Shown one piece after another: positions 53,877-62,240 of a stretch of DNA of 64,000 nt. The stretch is taken from assembly GCF_001676055.1 (NCBI RefSeq), contig NZ_LZEX01000001.1, forward strand, positions 372,001-436,000. The letters run 5' to 3'. The stretch is from Morganella psychrotolerans (GTDB lineage: Bacteria; Pseudomonadota; Gammaproteobacteria; Enterobacterales; Enterobacteriaceae). Position numbers and translations under genes: made by a program. Positions within the stretch are counted from its first letter, which is position 1. The number at the start of each line of letters is the position of its first letter. The notes under the pieces are model-generated. The model was not told the DNA's origin. It did no database searches and saw nothing but the letters and a program-made list of their open reading frames with translations.

Positions 53877-55450
53877 AATAATTCTCCCTGCTGTGTGTTT
53901 TTATTCAGTTTCTGTTTTAAATCTGCGATTCGTGCAGTCATGACCTCTTTGGCTTTTTGCTGACCCTTCGCCCATTTGATGCGTTTGTGTCTGATAAAGC
54001 TGGTGACTTCCGGTGTGATTTCCAGCGGTGTGCTGTGCAGACCACCCGGCCATTCACCGAACTTATCTCTGAAGGTATTCGCGACCCATCCGTCACTGAC
54101 CGGTTTGCCCTCGGTGGCGCGGATGTTCTGGTAATATTTGAGTTGAGAGAAAAAACGCTGTTTATCTTTCAGGGTGTGTACTTTTTCAGACTTACCCATC
54201 TTTTTGATATTGCGGGAGGTATCAACATCGACGTCTTCACCTGCCAGCGGTTTAAAGCCACATTTCGGGCAGACATAGACGCCCGCCGGTTTCATGTAAT
54301 GGCAGGATGTGCATTCTTTCGGCTTCTTCTCCCGCTTTTCCTGTTCGCGGACAGAGGATGATTCTTCCAGACCGTCACTTTGACCCGGCAGCTCGTCATA
54401 TTCGATATCATCAGGAAAGCCCAGGCGGTGTACGGATCCGGAGTGATCGAAAATAAGGCATTTATCTTTACCGGCGGCTTTACGCAGACCCCGCCCCAGG
54501 CACTGAACCCAGCGGATTTCTGATTTAGTCGGTCTGGCGTAGATGATGCACCGGACATCACTGTCGAACCCGGCAACCAGGGTGCCGACGTTCACGATAA
54601 TTTTTGTGGCACCCTGTTCAAACCGGTGAATGATAAGCTGGCGCTCTTCGTGGGGTGTTTCTGCTGTAATGATCTCGGCATTCACTCCGGCGCGGTTAAA
54701 CGCTATCGTGACGTAATTGGCATGACTGACCGTCACACAGAAACAAATCGTCGGCAGGTTTTCGCCATTGACCAGCCAGTTATCAACCACATCACCGACC
54801 AGGTCAGAGCCGGACATGATTGCCGCTATCTCAGCCTCTTTGTAATCACTGCCATACTCCGCACTGCTGGTGGATTTAACCGAGGACAGGTCAGGCTTCG
54901 TCGGGGCGTAAAACTCATACGGACTCAGATCCCCGCGGTCAATCAGCTCTTTCATCGTGGTGGGCTTGATCAGTGTTTCGTAGTAGGTGCCCAGAAACGG
55001 AGAGAACGGAGTCCCGGATAACCCGATCACCCTGAATTCACTGTCCCGGATAACTTCCAGTAATTTTTTACGGCGCAGATGGGCCTCGTCGATAAACAGC
55101 AAATCGATGTTGTCCGGAAACTCACGGCGGATCAGCGTGTCAGCTGAGGCAATCTGGATCAGTTTCGTAGGGTCGTAGTTCGGGTGATCCCGCCAGACAA
55201 AGCCGATATCCTCCATCGGAATGCCGTAGTCCTGAAACCGGGTCGCTGTCTGTTCGATCAGGATGGTATATGGCACAACAAACATCACCCGCATATCACG
55301 GCTGATACAGCCATGAGTGATAAAAGCCGCCAGTGCTGTTTTACCGCTGCCGGTCGGACTGCTGATCATAAACGTGCGGTGAGATTTCCACCCGCTGCGC
55401 AATAAGTTCAGCGCCCGTTCCTGTGCAAAATTTGGTGTGATAGTTAACAT
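53873..55450 (-). CDS. Superfamily 2 DEAD/DEAH helicase
   Basis: 525 residues. Walker A SPTGSGKT (31-38), DEAH box IDEAH (120-124), motif III GLSGTPF, motif VI QCLGRGLRKAAG; C-terminal zinc ribbon CTSCHYM/VCPKCGF (around 380-400) and a helical tail. Phage replicative or DNA-repair helicase of the kind paired with TOPRIM primase in lambdoid phages lacking a lambda-type O/P pair. Confidence 0.92.
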   Translation of the reverse strand: MLTITPNFAQERALNLLRSGWKSHRTFMISSPTGSGKTALAAFITHGCISRDMRVMFVVPYTILIEQTATRFQDYGIPMEDIGFVWRDHPNYDPTKLIQIASADTLIRREFPDNIDLLFIDEAHLRRKKLLEVIRDSEFRVIGLSGTPFSPFLGTYYETLIKPTTMKELIDRGDLSPYEFYAPTKPDLSSVKSTSSAEYGSDYKEAEIAAIMSGSDLVGDVVDNWLVNGENLPTICFCVTVSHANYVTIAFNRAGVNAEIITAETPHEERQLIIHRFEQGATKIIVNVGTLVAGFDSDVRCIIYARPTKSEIRWVQCLGRGLRKAAGKDKCLIFDHSGSVHRLGFPDDIEYDELPGQSDGLEESSSVREQEKREKKPKECTSCHYMKPAGVYVCPKCGFKPLAGEDVDVDTSRNIKKMGKSEKVHTLKDKQRFFSQLKYYQNIRATEGKPVSDGWVANTFRDKFGEWPGGLHSTPLEITPEVTSFIRHKRIKWAKGQQKAKEVMTARIADLKQKLNKNTQQGELL

Positions 55451-56067
55451 GCCATTACCTCCGCCGTATTGATGCGATGGAAGGTAAAACCACGGTGACT
55501 TTTGATTTTTCCGGACACGCAGGCATAAACAGCCGAATGGTCAAATCCAAACTCAATCAGGGATTTTTTTCCCTTAAACTCCATAGTGGTGCGTGTCTTT
55601 TTATCAGTAGCGCGGATAACACCTTTGAATTGAGTATTATCAGCGCCTCTGGAAACTCGCATTAGTCCGATGCTTATTGCGTGTCTGATGTTGTCTTTAG
55701 GAGTAACCCATTCGAGATTAACGACACGATTGTCAGTTTTAATACCGTTTTTGTGGTTAACGCAAGGCAGGTCAGCGGCGTTGCGGATGAATGCCATAGC
55801 AATCAAGCGATGCACCGCAAACTGTGACCCGTGGCTGTTGAAACTGAAATTCACCGTCAGATAACCGTCTCTGCGCACCCGTGGTTTTAATAATTTGCCT
55901 TTAATCTTCATTTTTTTGACGTTGCCGGTCGTATAGCGATCCACGCTACGAATCCGCCCTAAATTACTGACTTCGTAGCTTTCCCCGAAATTAGCAATAG
56001 TGACCGGTACCCATTCCTCTGGCAGCAAATTGGTGCCATAATGGTCAACGGTGGTTTGATTATTCAT
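55444..56067 (-). CDS. NUMOD4-HNH homing endonuclease
   Basis: 207 residues from ATG 56067. N-terminal NUMOD4 (EEWVPVTIANFGESYEVSNL then GRIRSVDR), central HNH_3 motif (VNHKNGIKTDNRVVNLEWVT) and a C-terminal DNA-binding tail (GFDHSAVYACVSGKIKSHRG). Overlaps the helicase start by 7 bp and the preceding gene by 8 bp. Free-standing homing endonucleases of this type spread into neighbouring phage DNA; not needed for replication. Confidence 0.9.
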   Translation of the reverse strand: MNNQTTVDHYGTNLLPEEWVPVTIANFGESYEVSNLGRIRSVDRYTTGNVKKMKIKGKLLKPRVRRDGYLTVNFSFNSHGSQFAVHRLIAMAFIRNAADLPCVNHKNGIKTDNRVVNLEWVTPKDNIRHAISIGLMRVSRGADNTQFKGVIRATDKKTRTTMEFKGKKSLIEFGFDHSAVYACVSGKIKSHRGFTFHRINTAEVMAC

Positions 56068-56608
56068 AATCGTCACCCTCTGAGGCCGAACCAGCATTCC
56101 CGTCGAAAGTTGTGCTGTTCGGCCTTTTGTTTTCCTCTACCGGCTCAAATGTTGCTGGCAACGTGAAAGCGCCCTTTTTATCTGATGCTCCGGCGTTTAG
56201 TCTGAATCTCACCCCCTTCGTTACCGTGCTGTTTTCAGCCATAAATAGCGCATTTTTCTTTCCGTCTGCGTAGCCGCCCCAGAATCCACCAGGGTTAATC
56301 TCATAGACCTGCTTTACCCGACAACGCAAATGGCCTGCATCTTTCAGTGCAGCGACTGCGCGATACACTGCGCTGCGTGAAAGCCCGGTATCGGCGATAA
56401 TGGATTTGATATCAGTCATGGCTGCACCCGAGCTGCGATCCATGATTTTGATTAAGTGGATATAAAGCCTGATTGCACTCACATTGCCTTCCTCTGCGAG
56501 CTTCGATATCAAATCCAAACCAGAGTCGTAGGCCTGAATAAAACTCAACCCTTTGCCTTTGGGGAGTTTTAATGATTCAATACGTTTTCCAACCTCAGTT
56601 TTAGCCAT
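56060..56608 (-). CDS. Winged-helix replication protein (RepL-like)
   Basis: 182 residues. Winged helix around SRSAVYRAVAALKDAGHLR (about 93-111), followed by YEINPGGFWGGYADGKKNAL, which recalls the RepL/firmicute replication protein pattern (NPxxFW..G). Position at the head of the replication module, after Cro and a small gene, fits an origin-binding initiator. Family assignment is by motif only. Confidence 0.6.
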   Translation of the reverse strand: MAKTEVGKRIESLKLPKGKGLSFIQAYDSGLDLISKLAEEGNVSAIRLYIHLIKIMDRSSGAAMTDIKSIIADTGLSRSAVYRAVAALKDAGHLRCRVKQVYEINPGGFWGGYADGKKNALFMAENSTVTKGVRFRLNAGASDKKGAFTLPATFEPVEENKRPNSTTFDGNAGSASEGDDYE

Positions 56609-56871
56609 TCCTTAACCGCCCCGTAACTCATTGTTTTTAATAACATTCCCAGCTATGACACTAAACGTCCCGCATGGTGGGATTTTTGGGGCACTTAACT
56701 AATTGATTTTATTGGATTTTACAAGTCGCCCTTTTATTATCTATTAGCCTATGTACTCGAAGACTCGATCTTGTGTTGCCCTTGACCTTGTTTTTTATTG
56801 TTTAACTCATTGCTGTAATTGATATTTTGCCCTGCCAAGGGACAGATCCATTTTGTGTGGTCCTCAGACAC
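56609..56871. other. Noncoding gap in the early right operon
   Basis: 263 bp without gene. A hairpin TCCCGC-ATG-GTGGGA followed by T5 on the plus strand lies at about 56669-56690. Nothing else identified; could contain an nut-like or origin element. Confidence 0.3.
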
Positions 56872-57201
56872 TTACCCTGAAACAGCACCTGAATTGGGAT
56901 TTGTCCTTGGCATGGCCTGTGATACTGACAGTGGCTCTGCTGTATAGCCCTGCATCGACCGGTGATTCTTCCTGAAAAATAATCTCAACCACCGGTTTGC
57001 CGCATGCGCTCCTGCGTTCGCTTTCCTGAATGACACCGGTTCTTCTTTGCTGCGGATTTGAAACACTTCCGAATACTTAAACTTCGCGTATTCCCGCATC
57101 CGAAAAGGCATCTGCCCCAGAACTTCCTGTATCCACACCGCATCTCCCGGATGATAAAGCTCGGGGAGATCAGACTTCAGTGCGTTTTGGTTCGGATACA
57201 T
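56872..57201 (-). CDS. Phage early protein of unknown function
   Basis: 109 residues from ATG 57201 (MYPNQNALKSDLPELYHPGD), starting inside the end of cro (32-bp overlap). An upstream extension of the frame to 57324 runs antisense of nothing and has no ribosome site. Basic middle (NRWLRLFFRKNHRSMQG). It occupies the cII position in the lambda map but shows no HTH; role unknown. Confidence 0.6.
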   Translation of the reverse strand: MYPNQNALKSDLPELYHPGDAVWIQEVLGQMPFRMREYAKFKYSEVFQIRSKEEPVSFRKANAGAHAANRWLRLFFRKNHRSMQGYTAEPLSVSQAMPRTNPNSGAVSG

Positions 57202-57424
57202 GGGAGCAGCCCGCCGGATGAGGGAAAAGATCAGGCAGGTCGGGACGAATTTGATGTGGCTTGACTTGACCCTTTGTAGCATTGACGATAGACATAACGT
57301 GGTCAGCTTTAACGCGTCGACCATTTAGCCAGCGAAACACAGCAGGCTGTGTGACGCCACATGAGCGCGCCAGTGCTGCTTGGCTACCCAAGATATCAAT
57401 AGCTTTCTTGATGTGCTCATTCAT
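57170..57424 (-). CDS. cro: Cro-like regulator (YdaS-type HTH)
   Basis: 84 residues. HTH at about 13-35: GSQAALARSCGVTQPAVFRW, the YdaS/Cro pattern. Divergent from cI across a 110-bp operator region, so functions as Cro, shutting off CI and early promoters in lytic growth. Confidence 0.88.
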   Translation of the reverse strand: MNEHIKKAIDILGSQAALARSCGVTQPAVFRWLNGRRVKADHVMSIVNATKGQVKPHQIRPDLPDLFPHPAGCSHVSEPKRTEV

Positions 57425-57440
57425 AGGATGAATTCCATTA

Positions 57441-57528
57441 GTTATTGAATGTCACGAGAATAACATCTGGAATTACTTTGAGCAATAACTTATAGTTCAT
57501 TTGTGGTAAATAACAAAAGGTATATAAT
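57441..57528. promoter_or_regulatory. OR operator region with PR and PRM
   Basis: Half-sites AATAAC recur at 57459, 57484 and 57509, exactly 25 bp apart, with an inverted GTTATT at 57441. PR for cro on the minus strand: TTGCTC (57485-57480), 17-bp spacer, TATTCT (57462-57457). PRM for cI: TATAAT at 57523-57528 with TTGTGG 16 bp upstream. The operators cover both promoters. Confidence 0.72.
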
Positions 57529-57534
57529 CCAAGC

Positions 57535-58242
57535 ATGAAAACTTTCTCTGACAGACTCAATTTTGCAATGCAACAGGCTGGCGTATCGCAGGCCGATTTA
57601 GCCCTTGCCGTTGGTGTGGCCCAGCCAACAATATGGAAACTGACTGCTGGAAAATCTCAAACCAGCAGGAAGTCCATGGAGATAGCTGCATTTCTTGGTG
57701 TAAATCCAGTATGGCTGACCACCGGTGTGGGTGAGCCGTTTGGGAACCAAGAGAGAGCGTCGATTAGTAATGCAGGTGATCCAATTCCTGTAACTACATG
57801 GGATTCAAGCACCCCACTTGAAGACGATGAGGTTGAGGTTCCTTTCTTGAGAGATATTGAGTTCGCCTGTGGTAACGGCTCTTACAATGAGGATGATTAC
57901 AATGGGTTTAAGTTGCGCTTCTCTAAATCTACATTGCGTAAGATTGGAGCTAATACAGACGGTTCTGATGTGATTTGTTTCCCTGCTCGTGGTAATAGCA
58001 TGGAGCCTGTGATTCCTGACGGATCAACAGTAGGTGTTGTTATCAGTGATAAAAGAGTAATTGATGGGAAAATGTACGCCATAAACCAAGGCGGCTGGAA
58101 GCGATTGAAAATACTGTACAGATCTGGTCCCGATACCATTACGATAAGAAGCTTCAATACTGACGAATACCCAGATGAAACCGCAGCAATGTCAGACGTG
58201 GAAATAATTGGACGAGTATTTTGGTATTCAGTAATGGCATGA
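57535..58242 (+). CDS. cI: CI repressor (HTH + S24 LexA-like peptidase)
   Basis: 235 residues. HTH near 16-36 (VSQADLALAVGVAQPTIWKL), linker, then S24 autoprotease: cleavage site FACGNGS (A111-C112-G113), nucleophile Ser155 in ARGNSMEP, Lys179 in DGKMYAI. All catalytic residues are present, so RecA-dependent self-cleavage and SOS induction are expected. The -10 box ends six bases before ATG, so PRM mRNA is probably leaderless as in lambda. Followed by a terminator. Confidence 0.94.
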   Translation: MKTFSDRLNFAMQQAGVSQADLALAVGVAQPTIWKLTAGKSQTSRKSMEIAAFLGVNPVWLTTGVGEPFGNQERASISNAGDPIPVTTWDSSTPLEDDEVEVPFLRDIEFACGNGSYNEDDYNGFKLRFSKSTLRKIGANTDGSDVICFPARGNSMEPVIPDGSTVGVVISDKRVIDGKMYAINQGGWKRLKILYRSGPDTITIRSFNTDEYPDETAAMSDVEIIGRVFWYSVMA

Positions 58243-58260
58243 TAAATTCGTGTATAAAAA

Positions 58261-58287
58261 AACCAGCAAATATGCTGGTTTTTTTTG
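58261..58287 (+). terminator. cI terminator
   Basis: AACCAGCA - AATA - TGCTGGTT perfect 8-bp stem and T8. Confidence 0.9.
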
Positions 58288-58328
58288 CTTTAAATATCAA
58301 TGAACTGCAAAATAGTCTTGCTTTTATT

Positions 58329-58358
58329 AACTTTAGTTATTGCTATAAGTTATATTAT
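58329..58358 (+). promoter_or_regulatory. Probable OL/PL region of the early operon
   Basis: TAGTTATTGCTATAAGTTAT (58334-58353) repeats the GTTATT operator half-sites of the cI-cro region and contains A/T-rich -10-like hexamers (TATTAT at 58353). Its place right before the plus-strand early genes suggests CI-controlled PL. Confidence 0.5.
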
Positions 58359-58401
58359 CGATTACCTTTAAGTCACAGAGCAAACCTAAAGGTAATTAAC
58401 T

Positions 58402-58659
58402 ATGCAGCTTACTCATCTTGATATACGCAACAACATAGAGACGCTAACTGCCGAAATCCGTGAATCCGTTACCCTGCTTGAGATTATTTATTCAGAGTGT
58501 GATGACGAGAAATTGTCAGACATAGTTTCTTGCGCCATCCGGGCAACCAGATCAACATTACTTAAAGCAGACGACCTTGTCAGGAAGATCCCCACAAAGA
58601 TAGCCGGCACTTCAGCATTAACCATTTCAGTCTCTTCACCTCAAAGCGGTGAGGTTTAA
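58402..58659 (+). CDS. Early phage protein of unknown function
   Basis: 85 residues (MQLTHLDIRNNIETLTAEIR start), mostly helical, with a cysteine pair region (IYSECDDEKLSDIVSCAIR). AAAGGT ribosome site. First gene of the plus-strand early operon downstream of CI and probable PL, the position of N or kil/host-takeover genes, but not similar to lambda N (no Arg-rich motif). Confidence 0.65.
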   Translation: MQLTHLDIRNNIETLTAEIRESVTLLEIIYSECDDEKLSDIVSCAIRATRSTLLKADDLVRKIPTKIAGTSALTISVSSPQSGEV

Positions 58660-58662
58660 AAA

Positions 58663-58890
58663 ATGCCGACTATACATTGTATGTCAAATTATGATGTGCC
58701 GAAACCTGACAACTATACAGCAGTTAATGAGATGTTCATTTTTCGGTTCTTTGCTATCAAACGTATAGACCAAAACGCAAAGCCTGAATGCAAAGAGGTA
58801 CGGGCGGCAGATTTACAGTCCGCAAAATTACAGCTTGTCCGTGATTATATTTTATCACTGGCGACACAAATTCCAGTAAAGGCGGTGTGA
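58663..58890 (+). CDS. Icd-like host division inhibitor family protein
   Basis: 75 residues. The C-terminal pattern FRFFAIKRI...C...VRAADLQSAKLQLVRDY then LSLATQIPVKAV resembles the P1 Icd-like family common in lambdoid early regions (F-F-x-IRR ... C ... A ... AR..L..D..LS.A..IPV). GAGG ribosome site. A role in blocking host cell division is known only for some relatives. Confidence 0.6.
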   Translation: MPTIHCMSNYDVPKPDNYTAVNEMFIFRFFAIKRIDQNAKPECKEVRAADLQSAKLQLVRDYILSLATQIPVKAV

Positions 58891-58891
58891 C

Positions 58892-59188
58892 ATGTCACAG
58901 GAAGAAAAGGTATTAAATAGTATTAGCACAGAGATTGAATCGCACAGCCATATCTGTGAACAGGCATCAGACGTTATTAGAAGTACCGATACATCTGCCG
59001 CGCAAAATGATTCTCAGCGCCACCTGTTAGAGTTCGATGCATTACTAACACATATCAGATGGGATGTGATGCCACATTTAATCCCAGACAGTGAGATTTT
59101 ATTTTTGGTTCAAACATGGCTTGAACAATTACATCGCCCTGCATATATAGAGCGAGCTAATGTAAATAAGGTTGTGAACAATGGCTAA
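58892..59188 (+). CDS. Early phage protein of unknown function
   Basis: 98 residues, acidic and helical (MSQEEKVLNSISTEIESHSH start; LVQTWLEQLHRPAYIERA near the end). Starts 1 bp after the Icd-like stop and overlaps the next gene by 8 bp, so translationally coupled. Confidence 0.65.
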   Translation: MSQEEKVLNSISTEIESHSHICEQASDVIRSTDTSAAQNDSQRHLLEFDALLTHIRWDVMPHLIPDSEILFLVQTWLEQLHRPAYIERANVNKVVNNG

Positions 59189-59393
59189 ATATAACCTTTT
59201 ACCGGGACACCGCCAGCACCTTGACAATACAATGGAAATAAACGAGGAATTACAGGCTTTATTAATCCCATTATTGACCGCTGTAGAAAACGAAGCTGAA
59301 ACCGATACCCATTTGATGCTCAGGGCAGTACAGAGGATTGTAATATCACAGTCAGATGAACTAATCCAACTCAAAACAGATCTTACCATATAA
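59181..59393 (+). CDS. Early phage protein of unknown function
   Basis: 70 residues (MAKYNLLPGHRQHLDNTMEI start), acidic helical centre (ELQALLIPLLTAVENEAETD). Coupled to the gene before it. No motif recognised. Confidence 0.6.
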   Translation: MAKYNLLPGHRQHLDNTMEINEELQALLIPLLTAVENEAETDTHLMLRAVQRIVISQSDELIQLKTDLTI

Positions 59394-59410
59394 CCTAGCA
59401 GGTAAAGATT

Positions 59411-59666
59411 ATGAACTGTATTAAATATAATGAACGAGTTATCAGTAAAATAAAAAAAAATGCCAATGGCTAAATTCATTGCTGATTTCATACAGACCAG
59501 AACGCCTCGCTGGACTTGCAATCTGTATAAGCTGGTTGACGATGATTATGAATTAGTTGATTCGTTTTCAGATCACCATAAAGCATCCGGGGAAGCGAAA
59601 ATAATTATGTATTTACGCCCTGAAATTGGAAATCGTATATCTGCATTTTTTAACTTAGGAAAATAA
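59411..59666 (+). CDS. Early phage protein, two frames meeting at an A9 run
   Basis: The open frame 59460-59666 (68 residues, MPMAKFIADFIQTRTPRWTC) has no ribosome site of its own. Upstream, ATG 59411 with AGGT begins a 20-residue frame (MNCIKYNERVISKIKKNANG) that ends inside the start of the longer one. The two would fuse if A9 at 59452-59460 were A8. Either a short coupled leader peptide, slippage, or a base-count error. Function unknown. Confidence 0.55.
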
Positions 59667-59669
59667 ACC

Positions 59670-60068
59670 ATGGCTAATAAATTTGAAGCAATCGAAAAGG
59701 CATCAAAGGGTGAGATCACTATCGAAATGCGCCCTGTGTATATCATTAATGGTGCACCATGCGCCCGCCTGACCGAACGGGCAGCGCTGAACAAGCTGGC
59801 TTGCATCTTAACCGAACGTGAGTTCAGAAGAACCGGTGTCCCAACTAATGAACCAGATAACCTTGTTACCTTGGAAGATGGCACTGAAGCAAAACGACGC
59901 GGCAAGCCAACCTTTCCTTTCATGAATCTAAAGGAAGACGTGCTTTCATCTCTGCTTGAAAAATTAAAAGCAGAAAAAGAAATTGCCAAGCTGGAAAAAG
60001 AATATCAATCAGCAAATGCAAAATCACAATCATTATTAAAAGAACTTATTACCGCACAAAATAAATAA
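59670..60068 (+). CDS. Early phage protein of unknown function
   Basis: 132 residues; N-terminal half compact (IEMRPVYIINGAPCARLTER), C-terminal half a long Lys/Glu helix likely to form a coiled coil (LLEKLKAEKEIAKLEKEYQS). Three bases after the preceding stop. Not recognised. Confidence 0.65.
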   Translation: MANKFEAIEKASKGEITIEMRPVYIINGAPCARLTERAALNKLACILTEREFRRTGVPTNEPDNLVTLEDGTEAKRRGKPTFPFMNLKEDVLSSLLEKLKAEKEIAKLEKEYQSANAKSQSLLKELITAQNK

Positions 60069-60141
60069 CAAACAATTAAATTAATTTAAATTACAGCGCC
60101 TGCGCTGGGGAATTCCACATCTGAATTTCAGGGATCACGCT

Positions 60142-60534
60142 ATGGAAAATAACAGCCTTTTATATAACCGCCGGAAGTCTTTCGTTAACGCTTTCTTTGA
60201 CCATTTAAAAAAGAAAGGAAAGTCAGCATCGTTTAAACGCTCTGTTGATGGTGTGAAATATCAGATTGATTTAGACAATGAAATCTTCACACAGGCGCTG
60301 ATAACACTTTATGAAAATAAAGCATGTAAGGATGCCGGTTATACAGAGCAGCAAATAATTAACTCTTACGCTGACTATTACAATAAAAATGGAAACATCA
60401 CACCGGACGGGGAGATGTTTATCAGCTTCATAACAGAATTAATTTCTGAACAAATTCACCGCAGGGGGCCGGTAATAAATAGTTTCTTGGTTAAATCAAA
60501 AATTAAAATCTCGGAGGTATGTAATGAACGATAA
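60142..60534 (+). CDS. Early phage protein of unknown function
   Basis: 130 residues, basic N-terminus (YNRRKSFVNAFFDHLKKKGK), helical remainder. AGGGAT ribosome site; overlaps the next gene by 11 bp. AT-rich relative to the late genes. Confidence 0.65.
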   Translation: MENNSLLYNRRKSFVNAFFDHLKKKGKSASFKRSVDGVKYQIDLDNEIFTQALITLYENKACKDAGYTEQQIINSYADYYNKNGNITPDGEMFISFITELISEQIHRRGPVINSFLVKSKIKISEVCNER

Positions 60535-61009
60535 AGATAAAGAAATGACCATTGATGAAATAATTGAATTTCTGAAAGACAAAAATGTTCCTGAGTTTTT
60601 ATTAAATAAGGAAGGGATTGAAGCCAACATGCCTCTGACACAGGAGGAAATTACAGAGTTTGCTGAATATATGGTCGGTAATAAAAGAAACATTATTGCC
60701 AACAGATATTTAACTTCGTGCATGGAACGATTCGGCCCAGGAATAAATGAAACCTTTGCATTCCGCCATAAAGATATCGTCATGGACCTAAGCGAACGGG
60801 TTATTGAACGGATTCTCATTAATGAGATCGAGCAGGTGATTTTGGATGAATCCGAAGACGGTGTTTTTGCACTATGGCGGCTCTATACCGGGAATGAATT
60901 AAAGGAAAAAGAAGAAGGCAGCACGTGGATGCGTGACTTTATCGACTCTGTGCTCATCGACGCAGCCCACCGGCTGACCGCTGCCAGAGCAAACCAGACC
61001 ATTCATTAA
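60524..61009 (+). CDS. Early phage protein of unknown function
   Basis: 161 residues, strongly acidic and helical (MNDKDKEMTIDEIIEFLKDK start; VILDESEDGVFALWRLYTGN centre). Coupled by overlap with the gene upstream. Acidic early proteins can be DNA mimics, but nothing here proves it. Confidence 0.65.
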   Translation: MNDKDKEMTIDEIIEFLKDKNVPEFLLNKEGIEANMPLTQEEITEFAEYMVGNKRNIIANRYLTSCMERFGPGINETFAFRHKDIVMDLSERVIERILINEIEQVILDESEDGVFALWRLYTGNELKEKEEGSTWMRDFIDSVLIDAAHRLTAARANQTIH

Positions 61010-61018
61010 GGGGAACCT

Positions 61019-61816
61019 ATGAAAAATAAATTAGCCACGATCGATGCAGCCGCCCTACCCGTTATCGAATGGAAAGGTGTCCGCGTTGTAACAACCGAAA
61101 CACTGGCAGCCGGGTATGGTGTCGATGATAACAACATCCGGAAAAACCTCTCAAACAATCGCGACCGGTTTATTGAGGGAGTGCATATCCACACCCTAAA
61201 GGGCGACGAACTCAAAGAATATCGGAACCTAGTGAAAGATGTTCACTTGGTTAATAAGCACACAAGCCAGCAGATTTTATGGACTGAAAAAGGCGCAGCC
61301 CGCATGTCAAAAATCGTTGATAGCGACGAAGCCTGGTCATTCTTTGAAAAAATGGAAAACGCCTACTTCCGCCCGGTTCAGATTGTACAGGCAGACCCGA
61401 CCGCAATGGGATTGCCAAACTTTTTAGACCCTGTTTCCTCCGCGCTAGCGTGGGCAGAGGCAAAAAAAGAAAGTAACCATCTGTCTGTTGAGCTGAAGGA
61501 AGCTAAGCGCACCAAATCACAAATAAGCCGTAGCCGTGAAGCATCAGCACTCGGAAAATTAAGTGCCGCCACTCGCAAAAATCGGGAATTGGCAGAACGA
61601 CTGGGTGAAAGCACAAGACAGGCTACCGTTGCCGCTGTTCAGAATTTGACGGGTAAGGAATACAGCCCATATCCGATGCGTAAGTGGTGCAAAGAACGCG
61701 GGATCGTTCCGGACATCGCCCATGATCCGCGCTTCGGACAGGTGAAAGCATGGCCTGCTGAGGCATGGCTTGAAGTACATGGCGTAGATCTGAAAAAACT
61801 CTTTGGTGTGAAGTGA
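61019..61816 (+). CDS. ORF6N-domain antirepressor-like protein
   Basis: 265 residues. N-terminal ORF6N domain (LPVIEWKGVRVVTTETLAAG, IRKNLSNNRDRFIEGVH, LWTEKGAARMSKIV; about 12-105), a Lys/Glu-rich linker, and a C-terminal DNA-binding-like part (YSPYPMRKWCKERGIVPDIA then WPAEAWLEVHGVDL). Domain combination typical of phage antirepressors/Roi-like regulators. GGGGAA ribosome site. Confidence 0.8.
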   Translation: MKNKLATIDAAALPVIEWKGVRVVTTETLAAGYGVDDNNIRKNLSNNRDRFIEGVHIHTLKGDELKEYRNLVKDVHLVNKHTSQQILWTEKGAARMSKIVDSDEAWSFFEKMENAYFRPVQIVQADPTAMGLPNFLDPVSSALAWAEAKKESNHLSVELKEAKRTKSQISRSREASALGKLSAATRKNRELAERLGESTRQATVAAVQNLTGKEYSPYPMRKWCKERGIVPDIAHDPRFGQVKAWPAEAWLEVHGVDLKKLFGVK

Positions 61817-61826
61817 GGTGATGAAA

Positions 61827-62240
61827 ATGGAAATGACAAAATACGCAGTAACTTACCTGGGTGATTATCCGTGCGGACACCGTCACGCGCTGACAATAAC
61901 AGTGACGGCTCAGGATGCAGGTTCGGCCATAGAGAGAGTACAGGCAGATCTGGAAGAGGAACAATTCACCTCAACCAATCACGCGCTTTATGCTGTGGTT
62001 CCGGTCGGGTTCGGTACCAGTGCAATGGCTGAAATCGATATGTGTCCACCACGCAGTGAGATTGAACTGCAACCTTGCCCCTTCTGCGGCAATAACAATC
62101 TCGAACTGACCAGCACCGGCTGGGATGGTGAGCACCTGTTTGCTGTTCGCTGTGATTGCTGCGGCTCCAGCCAGCCGGAAGACTCATTGGAAACTGTAGT
62201 GCGCGTGTGGAATCAGCGTGAAACGGGAGAAAAAGCATGA
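61827..62240 (+). CDS. Lar-like restriction alleviation domain protein
   Basis: 137 residues from ATG 61827 (8 nt after GAGG; an earlier ATG at 61821 is too close). C-terminal Lar-type zinc ribbon: LQPCPFCGNNNLELTS then VRCDCCGSSQPEDS and VVRVWNQR, the family pattern (CPFCG ... CxxCGA ... A..WN.R). N-terminal 70 residues form an extra domain not seen in Rac Lar. Lar protects phage DNA by modulating type I restriction; function inferred. Confidence 0.75.
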   Translation: MEMTKYAVTYLGDYPCGHRHALTITVTAQDAGSAIERVQADLEEEQFTSTNHALYAVVPVGFGTSAMAEIDMCPPRSEIELQPCPFCGNNNLELTSTGWDGEHLFAVRCDCCGSSQPEDSLETVVRVWNQRETGEKA

